A stretch of 64,000 nucleotides of DNA from Methanogenium organophilum (GTDB taxonomy: Archaea > Halobacteriota > Methanomicrobia > Methanomicrobiales > Methanomicrobiaceae). Shown here piece by piece: positions 53,357 to 62,579 of this stretch. Each line of letters opens with the position of its first letter. The first letter of the stretch is position 1. The translations under genes and the position numbers were made by a program. The notes beneath the pieces were generated by a model. That model was not told the origin of the DNA, searched no databases, and worked only from the letters and a program-made list of their open reading frames with translations. The stretch is from contig NZ_CP113361.1 in NCBI RefSeq assembly GCF_026684035.1, positions 124,001-188,000 on the forward strand. Direction: 5' to 3'.

Positions 53357-54025
53357 TTACCGATACCAGCGCCGGGACATGAGGAACAGCACGCCTGCAC
53401 CAAGAACGGCGCCTGCCGCCGGGAACGGTGCCTCTGTCGGTTCTGAAGGAGTTACCGCATCCCCAACATTCGCCTGTGCAAAGTGAAGGTTTCCCTGTGC
53501 ACGGACATCGTCCGGGTTGATCTCAAGCGCCTTTTGTGAAACCGCGATCTCCTTTTCGTACTCGCCCATCTGCCCGTAGGCGGTTCCCTGGATAATATAG
53601 GCTTCAATCATGTCCGGGTTCAGTGCGATTGCCTTATCTGCTGCGACAACCGCCTCATCATAGCGCCCGAGGTTCACAAGGGCATCAGCGCTGACCACCC
53701 ATGCCTCCGTCTGGTTCTGGTTCAGTGCGATTGCTGCCTTACCTGCTGTGAGTGCACCTGCATAATCGCCCTGTGCCGAACTGATGCCCGCCTTCGTCAC
53801 CCAGGCAAGGGTGAAGTTCCCGTCAATTGCCAGTGCAGCGTCGATATGCTCCATCGCTGTAGAATAATTTCCGGCTCCTGCTTCATCCACGGCCAGGTTG
53901 TAGAGATCGATCTTCTCAACGGCAACCGTATCCACAGAAACATCTTCAGCGGACACAGCGGGAATACCAGCTGCGATGAAAAATGCTACTGCTATAAGGA
54001 TGCCTGTAATGCCTCTTCGTGTCAT
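53357..54025 (-). CDS. secreted TPR protein with C-terminal membrane anchor
   Basis: 222 residues. Signal peptide (MTRRGITGILIAVAFFIAAG then IPAVSAED), about four TPR repeats between residues 38 and 185 (AGNYSTAMEHIDAALAIDGN; GRYDEAVVAADKAIALNPDM; GEYEKEIAVSQKALEINPDD), and a C-terminal anchor EAPFPAAGAVLGAGVLFLMS ending in basic RRWYR, as in archaeal surface proteins processed or anchored at the C-terminus. It likely mediates protein contacts at the cell surface. A relic of a related anchor lies at 28080-28165. Confidence 0.85.
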   Translation of the reverse strand: MTRRGITGILIAVAFFIAAGIPAVSAEDVSVDTVAVEKIDLYNLAVDEAGAGNYSTAMEHIDAALAIDGNFTLAWVTKAGISSAQGDYAGALTAGKAAIALNQNQTEAWVVSADALVNLGRYDEAVVAADKAIALNPDMIEAYIIQGTAYGQMGEYEKEIAVSQKALEINPDDVRAQGNLHFAQANVGDAVTPSEPTEAPFPAAGAVLGAGVLFLMSRRWYR

Positions 54026-54102
54026 CCATTCAGAGGTTTCTTTCCGAATCTATAATCAGTTGCGGTCAATCCCATTTGACTACCCTTTGAATTGATCCCA
54101 TT

Positions 54103-54597
54103 ATGCCATATCGCCTCCCACATACTGGTGTGAAATTGCTCCTTGGAGTCGGAAATACGATGCTGGGCGATGACGGTATCGGCCCGTGGATGGCAGAGCG
54201 CATAAAAAACTGCCCCGGCTGGCACGCGGAAGACTGCGGGACTGCGCCGGAGAACTTTACCGGAGTGGTCAGAAAGATGCAGCCACGCCTGCTTGTCATT
54301 GTCGATGCTGCAGACATGCGCCTTACTCCCGGAGAATTCCGGAAAATCCTTCCCGATTCAGTCGGACAGGCTGGATTTGACACACACTCCCTCCCTCTCA
54401 CGCATATCATCGGATACCTGCGGGAGAACATGCCGGAGATGCCGGAGATACTTCTCATCGGTATCCAGCCAGGGCCGGTTACCTTCACAGATGTTGTATC
54501 AGCCCCCGTCATCCGCGGGGGAGAAGAGGTGGCAGAGATGCTCTGCAATGGAAAAGAAGCACAGATTCCAGAATACATCCCAAAACAGGAAGAATAA
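54103..54597 (+). CDS. hydrogenase maturation protease
   Basis: 164-residue HycI/HyaD-like endopeptidase that trims the C-terminus of [NiFe] hydrogenase large subunits after nickel insertion. The N-terminus is LLLGVGNTMLGDDGIGPWMA with the first Asp ligand. The second Asp is in LLVIVDAADMRLTPGEF and the His in SLPLTHIIGYLRENMPE; IQPGPVTF is typical of the F420-hydrogenase/HycI group. It lies near but not in the Mbh operon, so its substrate could be another hydrogenase. Confidence 0.9.
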   Translation: MPYRLPHTGVKLLLGVGNTMLGDDGIGPWMAERIKNCPGWHAEDCGTAPENFTGVVRKMQPRLLVIVDAADMRLTPGEFRKILPDSVGQAGFDTHSLPLTHIIGYLRENMPEMPEILLIGIQPGPVTFTDVVSAPVIRGGEEVAEMLCNGKEAQIPEYIPKQEE

Positions 54598-54620
54598 ACA
54601 GGACATAGGTGAACAACTGC

Positions 54621-54887
54621 ATGATACGATGCCCGCGATGCAACAGCAAAGAGATCTACGCTGTTGCCGGAGGATATGGCGGCAACTACTACCGCTGCAA
54701 AAAATGCGGCTATTCGGGGGCGTTTGTTGTAGAATATGACAATGACAAGGCACCCGAAGAGGAGCGCAAACTGCAGGCGGAGTACCGCGAGGAAGTGCAG
54801 GAGTATGAAAAGAAACGCCAGCCCCTCGCATGGATACTCCTCGCCCTCCTTATCATTGCCATCATTTATTTCGTTGGGTTCCGCTGA
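54621..54887 (+). CDS. zinc-ribbon membrane protein
   Basis: 88 residues. ATG 54621 is 8 bases after AGGTGA, a better start than GTG 54609. An N-terminal zinc ribbon IRCPRCNSKEIYAVAGGYGG continues to YYRCKKCGYSGAF (two C-x2-C knuckles), followed by a charged helix (residues 45-65) and a C-terminal membrane segment (LAWILLALLIIAIIYFVGF). It probably sits with the ribbon in the cytoplasm. Common in methanogens; function unknown. Confidence 0.8.
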   Translation: MIRCPRCNSKEIYAVAGGYGGNYYRCKKCGYSGAFVVEYDNDKAPEEERKLQAEYREEVQEYEKKRQPLAWILLALLIIAIIYFVGFR

Positions 54888-54895
54888 CAGCTTCC

Positions 54896-55708
54896 CTAGA
54901 ACACCCCGAACATCTTCAGGCTGCTCAAAAGAAGCAGCCCGACAAAGAGCCACTCGAGATTGCGTGCGGATATGCTGTGCGAGAGGCTGACGCCGACAAA
55001 GGACGCGGGGATGGAGGTCACCACAAGGATTACCCACTGGTGGAGGTCTACATACCCGAGCGAAGGGGCGGGAATGCCGGTCACCCCCCACCCGAATATG
55101 ATATACGCAAGCACCCCGCCTGCAGAGGCAAAGATCAGGAACGCTGTGGATGTCCCAACCGCCCGGTGTATCTCATATCCGGATACGAGGGTCAGAAAGA
55201 GCACGATCAGGTAACCGCCGCCGATCCCCAAAAGCCCGGAGAGAAACCCGAAGAGGGCTCCTGCAATGATGAACAGACGGACCGCAGTGTCACGCTCATC
55301 ATCCACAGCATACGCCGGTTTCAGTGCCATCTTGACAGCCGCACCGAGGAGCAGGGCACCGAAGAGATATCGCAGCCAGTCGCCGTGCACTGATGTGGCC
55401 ACGTATGCCCCGGCGATGGCCGCAAAAAAGCCGGGAACACACATCAGCTTCACCGCGTCCCACGCCACCGCCCCCTTTTTTGAATGCCCGGACGAGGTGG
55501 CGATCGCCGTTGGCAGGACAACCGCAAGGCTCGTTGCAAAGGCTACGCGGGTGGCAAGTGTAGGGTCGGTCCCAAGCAAATCGGCTAAAACCCAGTACTG
55601 CACCGGGACCATCACAAACCCGCCGCCGACGCCAAGAATACCTGCTCCAAGTCCGGCAATAGTTCCGGTCAGCCCAAGAATCAGCACCGTCTGAATAAAA
55701 ATATCCAT
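54896..55708 (-). CDS. TauE/SafE-family permease
   Basis: 270-residue membrane transporter with about eight segments. Characteristic repeated motifs GLGAGILGVGGGFVMVPVQY in the first half and GLLGIGGGYLIVLFLTLVSG in the second, and TSLAVVLPTAIATSSGHSKK. The family exports sulfite, sulfoacetate or other organosulfur anions. ATG 55708 (MDIFIQTVLI) chosen. It converges with the zinc-ribbon gene and lies downstream of the Mbh operon on the same strand, separated by a terminator. Confidence 0.88.
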   Translation of the reverse strand: MDIFIQTVLILGLTGTIAGLGAGILGVGGGFVMVPVQYWVLADLLGTDPTLATRVAFATSLAVVLPTAIATSSGHSKKGAVAWDAVKLMCVPGFFAAIAGAYVATSVHGDWLRYLFGALLLGAAVKMALKPAYAVDDERDTAVRLFIIAGALFGFLSGLLGIGGGYLIVLFLTLVSGYEIHRAVGTSTAFLIFASAGGVLAYIIFGWGVTGIPAPSLGYVDLHQWVILVVTSIPASFVGVSLSHSISARNLEWLFVGLLLLSSLKMFGVF

Positions 55709-55775
55709 TCTCTCTCCCGATACCGGCGGCATGCGTCACCGGCACTGAGTACTCTCCAGAAATGAGCTGAACACA

Positions 55776-55811
55776 TAAAAAAGAACTGATGAGAGTAATG
55801 TATGATTACTC
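55776..55811 (-). terminator. terminator of the mbh operon
   Basis: A perfect 7-bp stem GAGTAAT-GTATG-ATTACTC (55793-55811) spans the mbhN stop codon, and a T-run of six follows on the minus strand near 55776-55782, so transcription likely ends here. Confidence 0.6.
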
Positions 55812-56207
55812 AATAATCAGGTTTTCTGCGTAGCGGTCCGTATCCGCCACCATGAACTCGTCACTCATGTGCATGCATGACACCGGGCAGGCGTCATTGC
55901 ACTGGGAACAGAAGATGCACTGGGTGACGAAGATACGCACCGTCTTTGTCTCCGGGATAAATTCGATCGCGTTTGCCGGGCAGACACGGATACAGAGTTT
56001 GCACCCGATGCATGCATCACGGTCATAGGTAATCTTCCCCCGGAAGTTCTCCGGCACGGGGACAGGCGGTGTGATCTCTGCCTCTCCTGCAGCGACCTTC
56101 TCCAGATAACCGGTGATGCTCTTCGGGAGATAGCGGGCCGGGAAGAGGTTTGTTGCCGGTTTCTTCAGGAACTGACGGAGCACTTCAGGGAATGCAGGAA
56201 GGTTCAT
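55806..56207 (-). CDS. mbhN: Mbh-type hydrogenase ferredoxin-like subunit
   Basis: 133 residues with two [4Fe-4S] motifs: CIGCKLCIRVCPANAIEFIP and CIFCSQCNDACPVSCMHM. NuoI/MbhN homolog that passes electrons between ferredoxin and the small subunit MbhJ. The start overlaps mbhM by 4 bases. Last gene of the 14-gene operon. Confidence 0.93.
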   Translation of the reverse strand: MNLPAFPEVLRQFLKKPATNLFPARYLPKSITGYLEKVAAGEAEITPPVPVPENFRGKITYDRDACIGCKLCIRVCPANAIEFIPETKTVRIFVTQCIFCSQCNDACPVSCMHMSDEFMVADTDRYAENLIIE

Positions 56208-57217
56208 GCGACGACCCCCATGCCAAGCATAGCATCAAGAACGAGGAGAATCATGCCGGCAAACCCGATGAGGGTGATGTATCCCCAGTAAAAGGTCACC
56301 AGATGATTGATGCGGAAGCGGGCCATGCCCACCCGTATCAGGGAGACTGAGAAGAACACCACCAGAAGCACCTTCACCGCAAAGAACACCAGATCCGCGA
56401 TGATACCGGCTGCACCTGCGAGGGGAACAAACCAGGTGATGTTCCACGGCAGAAAGAGCACCACCGCAAGCGTTGCCATCGCAACAGTCTTTACAGCGCC
56501 TGAGAGCGTAAAGAGGGCGAGATTTTTCCCGGAATACTCTACAAGAATTCCGCCGCAGAGTTCTGTCTCTGCTTCCGGGGTATCGCAGGGCACCCGCGAG
56601 AGTTCAGCGGGCGTAACCCAGGCCATCGCAACCATCAGAAGCAGCATGCCAATGATACCGGGGATGCCCACGATACTCCATACCGGTGTCTGGGCGATGG
56701 TCACCAGCGAGAAGGGGTCAGTGACGCCTGCCGCGTAGAGCCGCCATGCAATCGCGATGACTGCAATTGCAAGCGGCATCTCATAGGCAATCATCGTGAC
56801 CATCTCACGCTGGGAACCGACTGTTGCATACGGGGAGCCGGATGCAAGACCGCCTGCGACCATCGCAAGACCGGGCACAGTCAGGAGATAGAGGACAAGG
56901 ATAATATCGCCCCATCCGCCGAGGACCGGCGCAATGCTGCCGATGGGCAGGTAGAGGAGAATCGTCACCGATGCCGCAAGCGCAATGACGGGAGCCGCGT
57001 TGAAGACCGACGTCACCGCATTCTTCGGGATGATATTGTCCTTGCAGAACAGTTTTGCGATATCAATAAACGGCTGGTGCAGGGGCGGGCCGTAACGTGC
57101 CTGCATCCGTGCCGCACACTTTCGGTCAACGCCCTGCAGAACCAGCCCGAAGAGGATGCCATAGACGGCGATACCAATACACCCGATAACCGCCGTTATC
57201 GGAACCATTCCGATCAT
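56204..57217 (-). CDS. mbhM: Mbh-type hydrogenase membrane anchor subunit
   Basis: 337 residues with about eight membrane segments, the NuoH/MbhM subunit linking the hydrophilic module to the ion-translocating arm. RYGPPLHQPFIDIAKLFCKD and PFSLVTIAQTP are typical, and the acidic loop CDTPEAETELCGGILVEYSG holds the conserved Glu residues. The start overlaps mbhL by 4 bases. Confidence 0.94.
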   Translation of the reverse strand: MIGMVPITAVIGCIGIAVYGILFGLVLQGVDRKCAARMQARYGPPLHQPFIDIAKLFCKDNIIPKNAVTSVFNAAPVIALAASVTILLYLPIGSIAPVLGGWGDIILVLYLLTVPGLAMVAGGLASGSPYATVGSQREMVTMIAYEMPLAIAVIAIAWRLYAAGVTDPFSLVTIAQTPVWSIVGIPGIIGMLLLMVAMAWVTPAELSRVPCDTPEAETELCGGILVEYSGKNLALFTLSGAVKTVAMATLAVVLFLPWNITWFVPLAGAAGIIADLVFFAVKVLLVVFFSVSLIRVGMARFRINHLVTFYWGYITLIGFAGMILLVLDAMLGMGVVA

Positions 57218-58434
57218 TCCTGCAGCCTCCGTGTCTTCTCCACCGAGAGGCGGTGCAGCGCTTCTCCCGTCATCACATCCTGCCGGCCGTCACGGATGAC
57301 CGAGACACGGTCGGTGCAGGACATGCACGGGTCAATGGATGCGACGATGATGGGAATATCTGCAATCTGTTCGCCCTGCAGGATATTGAGCCACGACATC
57401 TGGTTGGAATAGGTGGATGCCTTTACTTTCCATGCTTCAGGCGCTTCAGACCGATTCATCCGGACGTAGTGGAAGCACTCACCACGGGGCGCCTCCACCC
57501 GGCCGATAGCCTCACCCTCTGCTTTCTTGCAGGTGGCAAGGATCTTCGCGTACTTCGTCTCCCAGAGAACCGGCCCCACAGGCATCTGGTCCATGAGTTC
57601 CCGGACGATGCGGATGGACTCCACCACTTCAAAGAGGCGGACCACGATCCGGTCATACACATCGCCGTGAATCCCGTCGCTGTAGACATCCGGTAGGACG
57701 GGTTTCACTTCGATGTCGCCGTACGCCGCATAGGGAGCGTCTGAACGGACATCCAGCGCGAGGCCGGATGCACGGGCAGTCGGCCCCACCGTGCAGAGTT
57801 CAAGGGCGTCACGTTCGGAAAGCACTCCGCAGTTCATGCTGCGCAGTTTGATCGTGGTGTCCTCCAAAAAGAGGGTCACCAGTTTGTTCACCAGCCCTTC
57901 ATAGGTCTGCAGGGCCTGTTCGATGCGGGGGAACTGGTCCTCCGTGAAGTCACGGCGCACACCGCCCACCTGGACGATGCCATAGTTCACCCGGTTGCCG
58001 GTGAGGTACTCGATGACGTCCATCGCCTCTTCGCGGACCCGCCATGCGAGGTGGAAGAGGGTGTCAAATCCCAGTTCGTGGGCGGCAACACCCGCCCAGA
58101 GCAGGTGCGACTGGATACGCTCGAATTCAGCAATGATGCTTCTCACGTAGTGCGCCCGTTCCGGCACTTCAATCTCTGCGATCTGCTCAATTGCACGCGA
58201 GAAGGCAAGCGTATGGGACACGCCACAGATACCGCAGATGCGGTCGCAGAGATGGGCAATCTGTACAGGGTTTCTGCGCATGCCCATCCATTCGATCGCA
58301 CGGTGCGTCTTTCCGGGGGCAAAATCAACGCCTTTGATCTGCTCACCCTGAATATCAAAGGTGAAGAGAATCGGCTCTTTAAAGGCAGGATGGATTGGCC
58401 CGATGGGGATATTGTACACAGGTTTATTCGCCAT
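57214..58434 (-). CDS. mbhL: Mbh-type [NiFe] hydrogenase large subunit
   Basis: 406 residues; catalytic subunit holding Ni-Fe. N-terminal ligand pair in LCDRICGICGVSHTLAFSRA, C-terminal pair in ASIDPCMSCTDRVSVIRDG. A tail of about 30 residues follows the last Cys. Together with MbhJ and MbhN it couples H2 and ferredoxin redox chemistry to ion movement. Overlaps mbhK by 11 bases. Confidence 0.96.
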   Translation of the reverse strand: MANKPVYNIPIGPIHPAFKEPILFTFDIQGEQIKGVDFAPGKTHRAIEWMGMRRNPVQIAHLCDRICGICGVSHTLAFSRAIEQIAEIEVPERAHYVRSIIAEFERIQSHLLWAGVAAHELGFDTLFHLAWRVREEAMDVIEYLTGNRVNYGIVQVGGVRRDFTEDQFPRIEQALQTYEGLVNKLVTLFLEDTTIKLRSMNCGVLSERDALELCTVGPTARASGLALDVRSDAPYAAYGDIEVKPVLPDVYSDGIHGDVYDRIVVRLFEVVESIRIVRELMDQMPVGPVLWETKYAKILATCKKAEGEAIGRVEAPRGECFHYVRMNRSEAPEAWKVKASTYSNQMSWLNILQGEQIADIPIIVASIDPCMSCTDRVSVIRDGRQDVMTGEALHRLSVEKTRRLQE

Positions 58435-59158
58435 TCGTGTTCACCTCCGGTTCAGGAACATCGGCTATATCAGGTGCATCCGGTGCAGGTGCAGGGGCGG
58501 GTTCAGATGCCGGGGACTCTGCAGGAATCGTCTCCTTTGAGGCAGCATTCTCAGTCGCCGGTTCCTTCGGTTTCCGGACCTTCTTCTCCTTCGGTTTCAC
58601 CGGCGGAGCGGGACGGTCTCCTGGTCTACCGGATGCCCAGAGGTGGTTCACCATATCTTCCGTGATGCCAGTCTCATCCTTCCGCCACGGGTAGACCCCT
58701 TCGGGGAAATCGGCAGGGAGGAAGAGACCACGCGGGTCAGGAATACCTGCGACGGTTACGCCCAGCATCTCCTGTTTTTCGCGTTCGGTGTAAACCGCAC
58801 CCGGAATCAGGTGGGAGATGGTCGGCACAACGAGGTTCTTCTTCGGGACAGGAACCGCGATCGTGATGTTCACCTCTGCACCACGAATGCCGTAAAATAC
58901 CTGCATATGGTAGAGCAGTTCAACGGCGTCACCAGTGTCCACGCCTGAGACCACCGCAAGATGCGGGTAGTCGATGTCAATGACGGTCTCCAGTGTTGCA
59001 ACGAGGTCCGCTGGTGTTGTCCGCAGCCAGATACTCGCCACTGTGGTCTTTTTCAGACCTTCAGCCCAAACTTCCGTCCGGACATCATGAATGCTCTTCG
59101 GACCGTTTTTCTGTAGGATAACAGCTATCTGTTCCGCTGAGAGTGCCTGTCGTGTCAT
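58424..59158 (-). CDS. mbhK: Mbh-type hydrogenase subunit (NuoC-like) with acidic tail
   Basis: 244 residues. Residues 1-170 are NuoC/MbhK-like (TLETVIDIDYPHLAVVSGVD; REKQEMLGVTVAGIPDPRGL; LPADFPEGVYPWRKDE). The last about 75 residues are low-complexity: a Lys-rich stretch (PPVKPKEKKVRKPKEP) followed by Pro/Ala/Glu repeats (PASEPAPAPAPDAPDIADVP). Such a tail is not usual for the family. Overlaps mbhJ by 4 bases. Confidence 0.92.
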   Translation of the reverse strand: MTRQALSAEQIAVILQKNGPKSIHDVRTEVWAEGLKKTTVASIWLRTTPADLVATLETVIDIDYPHLAVVSGVDTGDAVELLYHMQVFYGIRGAEVNITIAVPVPKKNLVVPTISHLIPGAVYTEREKQEMLGVTVAGIPDPRGLFLPADFPEGVYPWRKDETGITEDMVNHLWASGRPGDRPAPPVKPKEKKVRKPKEPATENAASKETIPAESPASEPAPAPAPDAPDIADVPEPEVNTNGE

Positions 59159-59586
59159 TGTTTTGCCTCCAGGCTTTCAAGTTTGGCGATTGCTTTCACA
59201 ACCCCATCGATTATTGCCTCCGGGCGTGGCGCACAGCCCGGCACATAGATATCCACCGGAATGACATCGCCCACCGGGCCGTCCAGATTATAGGAGTCAA
59301 AGAAGACCCCGCCGGACTGGCCGCATGAACCGATGCACATAACAACCTTCGGGTTCGGCATCTGGGCATACACCCTGCGCAGGCGATCAGCCATATCATG
59401 GACAACCGGGCCTGTCACCAGGAGCACATCCGCGTGCCGGGGAGAACCGACGAGTTTTATCCCGAAGCGCTCGGGATCATACCGTGGCGTTAACGCCGCC
59501 ACAATCTCGATATCACATCCGTTACATGACCCTGAGTTGAAATGGAATACCCAGAGCGACCGGTTGAATGATGGTGACAGACGCAT
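59155..59586 (-). CDS. mbhJ: Mbh-type hydrogenase small subunit
   Basis: 143 residues, NuoB-like. Cysteines for the proximal [4Fe-4S] cluster are in NSGSCNGCDIEIVAAL, VMCIGSCGQSGG and VPGCAPRPEAIIDG. It transfers electrons from MbhN clusters to the Ni-Fe site. Confidence 0.95.
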   Translation of the reverse strand: MRLSPSFNRSLWVFHFNSGSCNGCDIEIVAALTPRYDPERFGIKLVGSPRHADVLLVTGPVVHDMADRLRRVYAQMPNPKVVMCIGSCGQSGGVFFDSYNLDGPVGDVIPVDIYVPGCAPRPEAIIDGVVKAIAKLESLEAKQ

Positions 59587-59587
59587 C

Positions 59588-59929
59588 TCAGATCACCCCG
59601 ATAAAGATGAAGAGGAGGGCAAATGTGCCCAAAAACCAGAGCACATAGTCCGTGAGGCACCCGGTATGCAGGGGAATAACCCGTGCATAATAACCTTTCA
59701 TTGCCTCGGTGAAACCCCAGTAGAGGTTTGAACCGCCGATATGGCCATCTTCCGGTGACGGTTCGTCGTTTCCGGAGATATATGACTTGCCGGATTCGCC
59801 ATCTCCCGGAATATCCGGTTCACCGAGCCGCTGGATGGCCCATGCAAGAAGCAGCGCCACCACAAATGCGACGAGCCATATAACAGGGTTCCATGCCCCG
59901 AATCCGGTGTATAATGTCTCTGCTATCAT
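59588..59929 (-). CDS. mbhI: Mbh-type hydrogenase small membrane subunit
   Basis: 113 residues with two membrane segments (VIWLVAFVVALLLAWAIQRL and YVLWFLGTFALLFIFIGVI) joined by a soluble loop containing SNLYWGFTEAMKGYYARVIP. Position between mbhH and mbhJ and topology match P. furiosus MbhI. Overlaps mbhH by one base. Confidence 0.88.
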   Translation of the reverse strand: MIAETLYTGFGAWNPVIWLVAFVVALLLAWAIQRLGEPDIPGDGESGKSYISGNDEPSPEDGHIGGSNLYWGFTEAMKGYYARVIPLHTGCLTDYVLWFLGTFALLFIFIGVI

Positions 59930-61500
59930 CAGATCCCTCCGAATACGGTGGCCACATACGCACTCTGATCAATGAGGGCATCTGCGGCAGGAGCAATCAC
60001 TGTCGTTACAATCTGTTCCGGGAAGACACCCATGAGAATCGTCAGGAGCGCAAGCACCGCCATTGCAGCAAGCATCGGTTTGGGCACTTCCCCGGCGTCT
60101 GCATGCCGCGGCTGCTCCGGCCCCATGAATATCGCATGGAAGACCTTCACAAACGAGGCAAGGGTCAGAATGGAGACGACCATCGCGATGACCGCAATCA
60201 CCGGGCTGAACGCAAAGACCGATTCATAGATCATCAGTTTGGAGGCAAACCCGTTGAACGGCGGAATGCCTGCAATCGCAAGGGCACCGATGATAAAGAA
60301 GAGCATCGTCCACTTCATCGAGTGGCCAAGTCCGCCCATCTTGTTGAGGTTCCTCGTGCCCGTCTGCAGGAATATTGCTCCTGCCGTCAGGAAGAGGAGG
60401 CCCTTATACATCGCATGGTTCACGATGTGAAAGATGCCGCCCTCCATTGCCGTCCGGCCAAAAGCGTCCATTGCAGCGGCGTCACCGAGGACGACCAGGC
60501 CCACACCCACACCGAGGAGCATGTAGCCGGACTGGGATACCGCGTGATATGCCATCAGCCGTTTCACATCCTTCTGCGGGATGGCCATCGTGACACCGAC
60601 GAACATCGAGAGCACACCGAGGATGATGACTGCCCATCCTACAGTGACATAGCTGAGCGTCAGCCCGTAGACACTGAAGAGGATACGGAAGAGCCCGTAA
60701 AGGCCCGCCTGACTGGCAACCACCAGAAATGCAGTCACCGCACCGGGGGCCATCGAGTAGGCGTCCGGTGTCCAGAAGTGCAGAGGTACTGCGCCCGCCT
60801 TGAGGGCAAGACCTGCCACAAAGAGGGCGAGGGCCACCTTGTCGAGCATCGTGTAGCTCATCCGTGAGGCGATGACGGCCATATTGAGCGAGTCATACTG
60901 CCCGTAGAGAAGGGCAATCGCGTAGAGGACCATCAGGCCCGCGAGGGTTGAGAGGAACCCATACTTCAGGCCCGCCTCGACCGAGACGCCCTTGTCAATC
61001 CGGTATGCGACAAGCGCCGCACCCGCAAGGGAGTTGATCTCAAGGAATACAAAGAAGTTGAAGAGATCACCCGTGCAGACCATGCCAAGGATACCCACCA
61101 AGAGGAGGAGCATCAGGGCATAGTAGCCGTCCTTCCCTGAGGAACGGCGTTCGCTTGCAACCGAATACAGGCAGGTGATAAAGCCCACAAACGAGGCGAA
61201 GACCGCCATGAAGGCACTCATCGCATCCACGGTGAAGACGATGCGGATGGGGATGCCGCCGGAATCAGCCGGAAGAGCATCCGCAGGAGACGCCGCACCG
61301 AAGGTATAGAGCACCGGCCCGCCGGAGAGGACCGTCCATGCAAGGAGTGCGGCAATCACAAAGGTGATGAGCCCCACACCAAGGACCCACCCGGTGCGGG
61401 CGGAATCGCCCAGTCTGCCCACGAGTGGCAGGGCGAAGGCGCCTAACATCGGGAGTGCGATGAGGAGTGCCGGGGCGTTTGCGATGATGAAGTCCATCAT
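59929..61500 (-). CDS. mbhH: Mbh-type antiporter-like proton/sodium translocating subunit
   Basis: 523 residues, about 14 membrane segments, NuoN/MrpD homolog. It includes the conserved Glu in the region FFVFLEINSLAGAALVAYRI, Lys in LALKAGAVPLHFWTPDAYSM and LMAYHAVSQSGYMLLGVGVG, and SKLMIYESVFAFSPVIAVIA. Pumps ions (probably Na+ or H+) driven by the hydrogenase reaction or the reverse. Overlaps mbhG by 4 bases. Confidence 0.94.
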   Translation of the reverse strand: MMDFIIANAPALLIALPMLGAFALPLVGRLGDSARTGWVLGVGLITFVIAALLAWTVLSGGPVLYTFGAASPADALPADSGGIPIRIVFTVDAMSAFMAVFASFVGFITCLYSVASERRSSGKDGYYALMLLLLVGILGMVCTGDLFNFFVFLEINSLAGAALVAYRIDKGVSVEAGLKYGFLSTLAGLMVLYAIALLYGQYDSLNMAVIASRMSYTMLDKVALALFVAGLALKAGAVPLHFWTPDAYSMAPGAVTAFLVVASQAGLYGLFRILFSVYGLTLSYVTVGWAVIILGVLSMFVGVTMAIPQKDVKRLMAYHAVSQSGYMLLGVGVGLVVLGDAAAMDAFGRTAMEGGIFHIVNHAMYKGLLFLTAGAIFLQTGTRNLNKMGGLGHSMKWTMLFFIIGALAIAGIPPFNGFASKLMIYESVFAFSPVIAVIAMVVSILTLASFVKVFHAIFMGPEQPRHADAGEVPKPMLAAMAVLALLTILMGVFPEQIVTTVIAPAADALIDQSAYVATVFGGI

Positions 61501-61841
61501 TCTTTGAGCCTCCGCATTTCGGTGACATCGCGTGTCCCGTATTTTTTGTAGATTACCAGAACAAACGAGAGCAGAAGTGCCGTTGTCGCAATGCCGATGA
61601 CGATGTTTGTCAGGGTCATTGCCTGCACGGTCGGCATCACCATATCAGTCGAGGGTGCGTTCGTAAAGATCGGCGCCACTCCGCCGGATATGTAGCCGGT
61701 TGCGACGAGAAGCAGATTCACTCCTGCCTCAACCAGTGCAAGGCCCATCACCATCTTGATAAGATCTTTTTTGGTGACAATGACCACGAGGCCGATGATG
61801 ACCAGAAGGCCCGCACAGAAGAACGGAACATTCTCAATCAT
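61497..61841 (-). CDS. mbhG: Mbh-type subunit, MnhC/NuoK-like
   Basis: 114 residues, three membrane segments (FFCAGLLVIIGLVVIVTKKD; GLALVEAGVNLLLVATGYIS; NIVIGIATTALLLSFVLVIY). The Glu in LALVEAGVN is the conserved proton-path residue. Overlaps mbhF by 4 bases. Confidence 0.93.
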   Translation of the reverse strand: MIENVPFFCAGLLVIIGLVVIVTKKDLIKMVMGLALVEAGVNLLLVATGYISGGVAPIFTNAPSTDMVMPTVQAMTLTNIVIGIATTALLLSFVLVIYKKYGTRDVTEMRRLKE

Positions 61842-62305
61842 TCTGCATCACCCTTCAGACCCCCGAGCATTGCAAGGAGGAGGAGCCCCATCGCACCGAG
61901 GACCTCAATGCCCACCGCGATATTCAGGACCGGAATGATTCCGCCCGTATTGATGTCGCCGGGATTGATCCCAAAGGCGACCGGGGTCGCAAAGATCGTG
62001 CCTGCGTCAAGCAGCCAGTTGCCGAAGAACGCCAGGCCTGCAGTGAGCGCAAGAAGCGCCGTCCCGATAAAGAGGAGCAGACCCGCCGTTTCACTGTTTT
62101 TGAGAACATGTTTTGAGACGGATGCCCGCACATTCTCATACGAGTAAGCGACCATCAGGAGGACGACTGCGGTTGCAATGACCGCACCGCCCTGGAATCC
62201 ACCGCCGGGTGTCAGGTGCCCGTGCACAACGATATAAAAGCCGTATACCAAAATGAACGGCATCAGGATATTCGCCCCTGACCGGACGAGATTACTCATA
62301 TTCAT
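61838..62305 (-). CDS. mbhF: Mbh-type subunit, MnhB-like
   Basis: 155 residues starting [20 protein letters not shown] at ATG 62305, 6 bases after GGAGG, better placed than the upstream ATG codons. [20 protein letters not shown] is the MnhB signature. Four membrane segments. Part of the Mrp-like ion module. Confidence 0.9.
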   Translation of the reverse strand: MNMSNLVRSGANILMPFILVYGFYIVVHGHLTPGGGFQGGAVIATAVVLLMVAYSYENVRASVSKHVLKNSETAGLLLFIGTALLALTAGLAFFGNWLLDAGTIFATPVAFGINPGDINTGGIIPVLNIAVGIEVLGAMGLLLLAMLGGLKGDAE

Positions 62306-62579
62306 ATTCATCCTCCTTTTTGCCCAGACGGCGGAAGACAAGCCCCGCGCCTAAGACAACGGTGAAGAGCACTGTTGCCTCACCGAGCGTATCGAACCCA
62401 CGGTAGTCGAAGACCACACCGGTCACAATATTGTTGCTGCCGGTCTCCTCCTGCCCGTGGGCAAGCATGTAGTCATCCATGTCCGTGTAGGCAGGTGTTC
62501 CAAAGGAGAGGCCAAGGCCTGCCATGAGGAAGGCCACTGCACAGACGATGAGAACACCATACTGCAGAGCGTTCTTCAT
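62292..62579 (-). CDS. mbhE: Mbh-type subunit MbhE (MrpB-domain-like)
   Basis: 95 residues with two membrane segments ([20 protein letters not shown] and [20 protein letters not shown]) and the short outer motif [16 protein letters not shown], typical of the hydrogenase/Mrp accessory subunit. Overlaps mbhD and mbhF; start shares ATGA with the mbhD stop. Confidence 0.9.
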   Translation of the reverse strand: MKNALQYGVLIVCAVAFLMAGLGLSFGTPAYTDMDDYMLAHGQEETGSNNIVTGVVFDYRGFDTLGEATVLFTVVLGAGLVFRRLGKKEDEYEYE

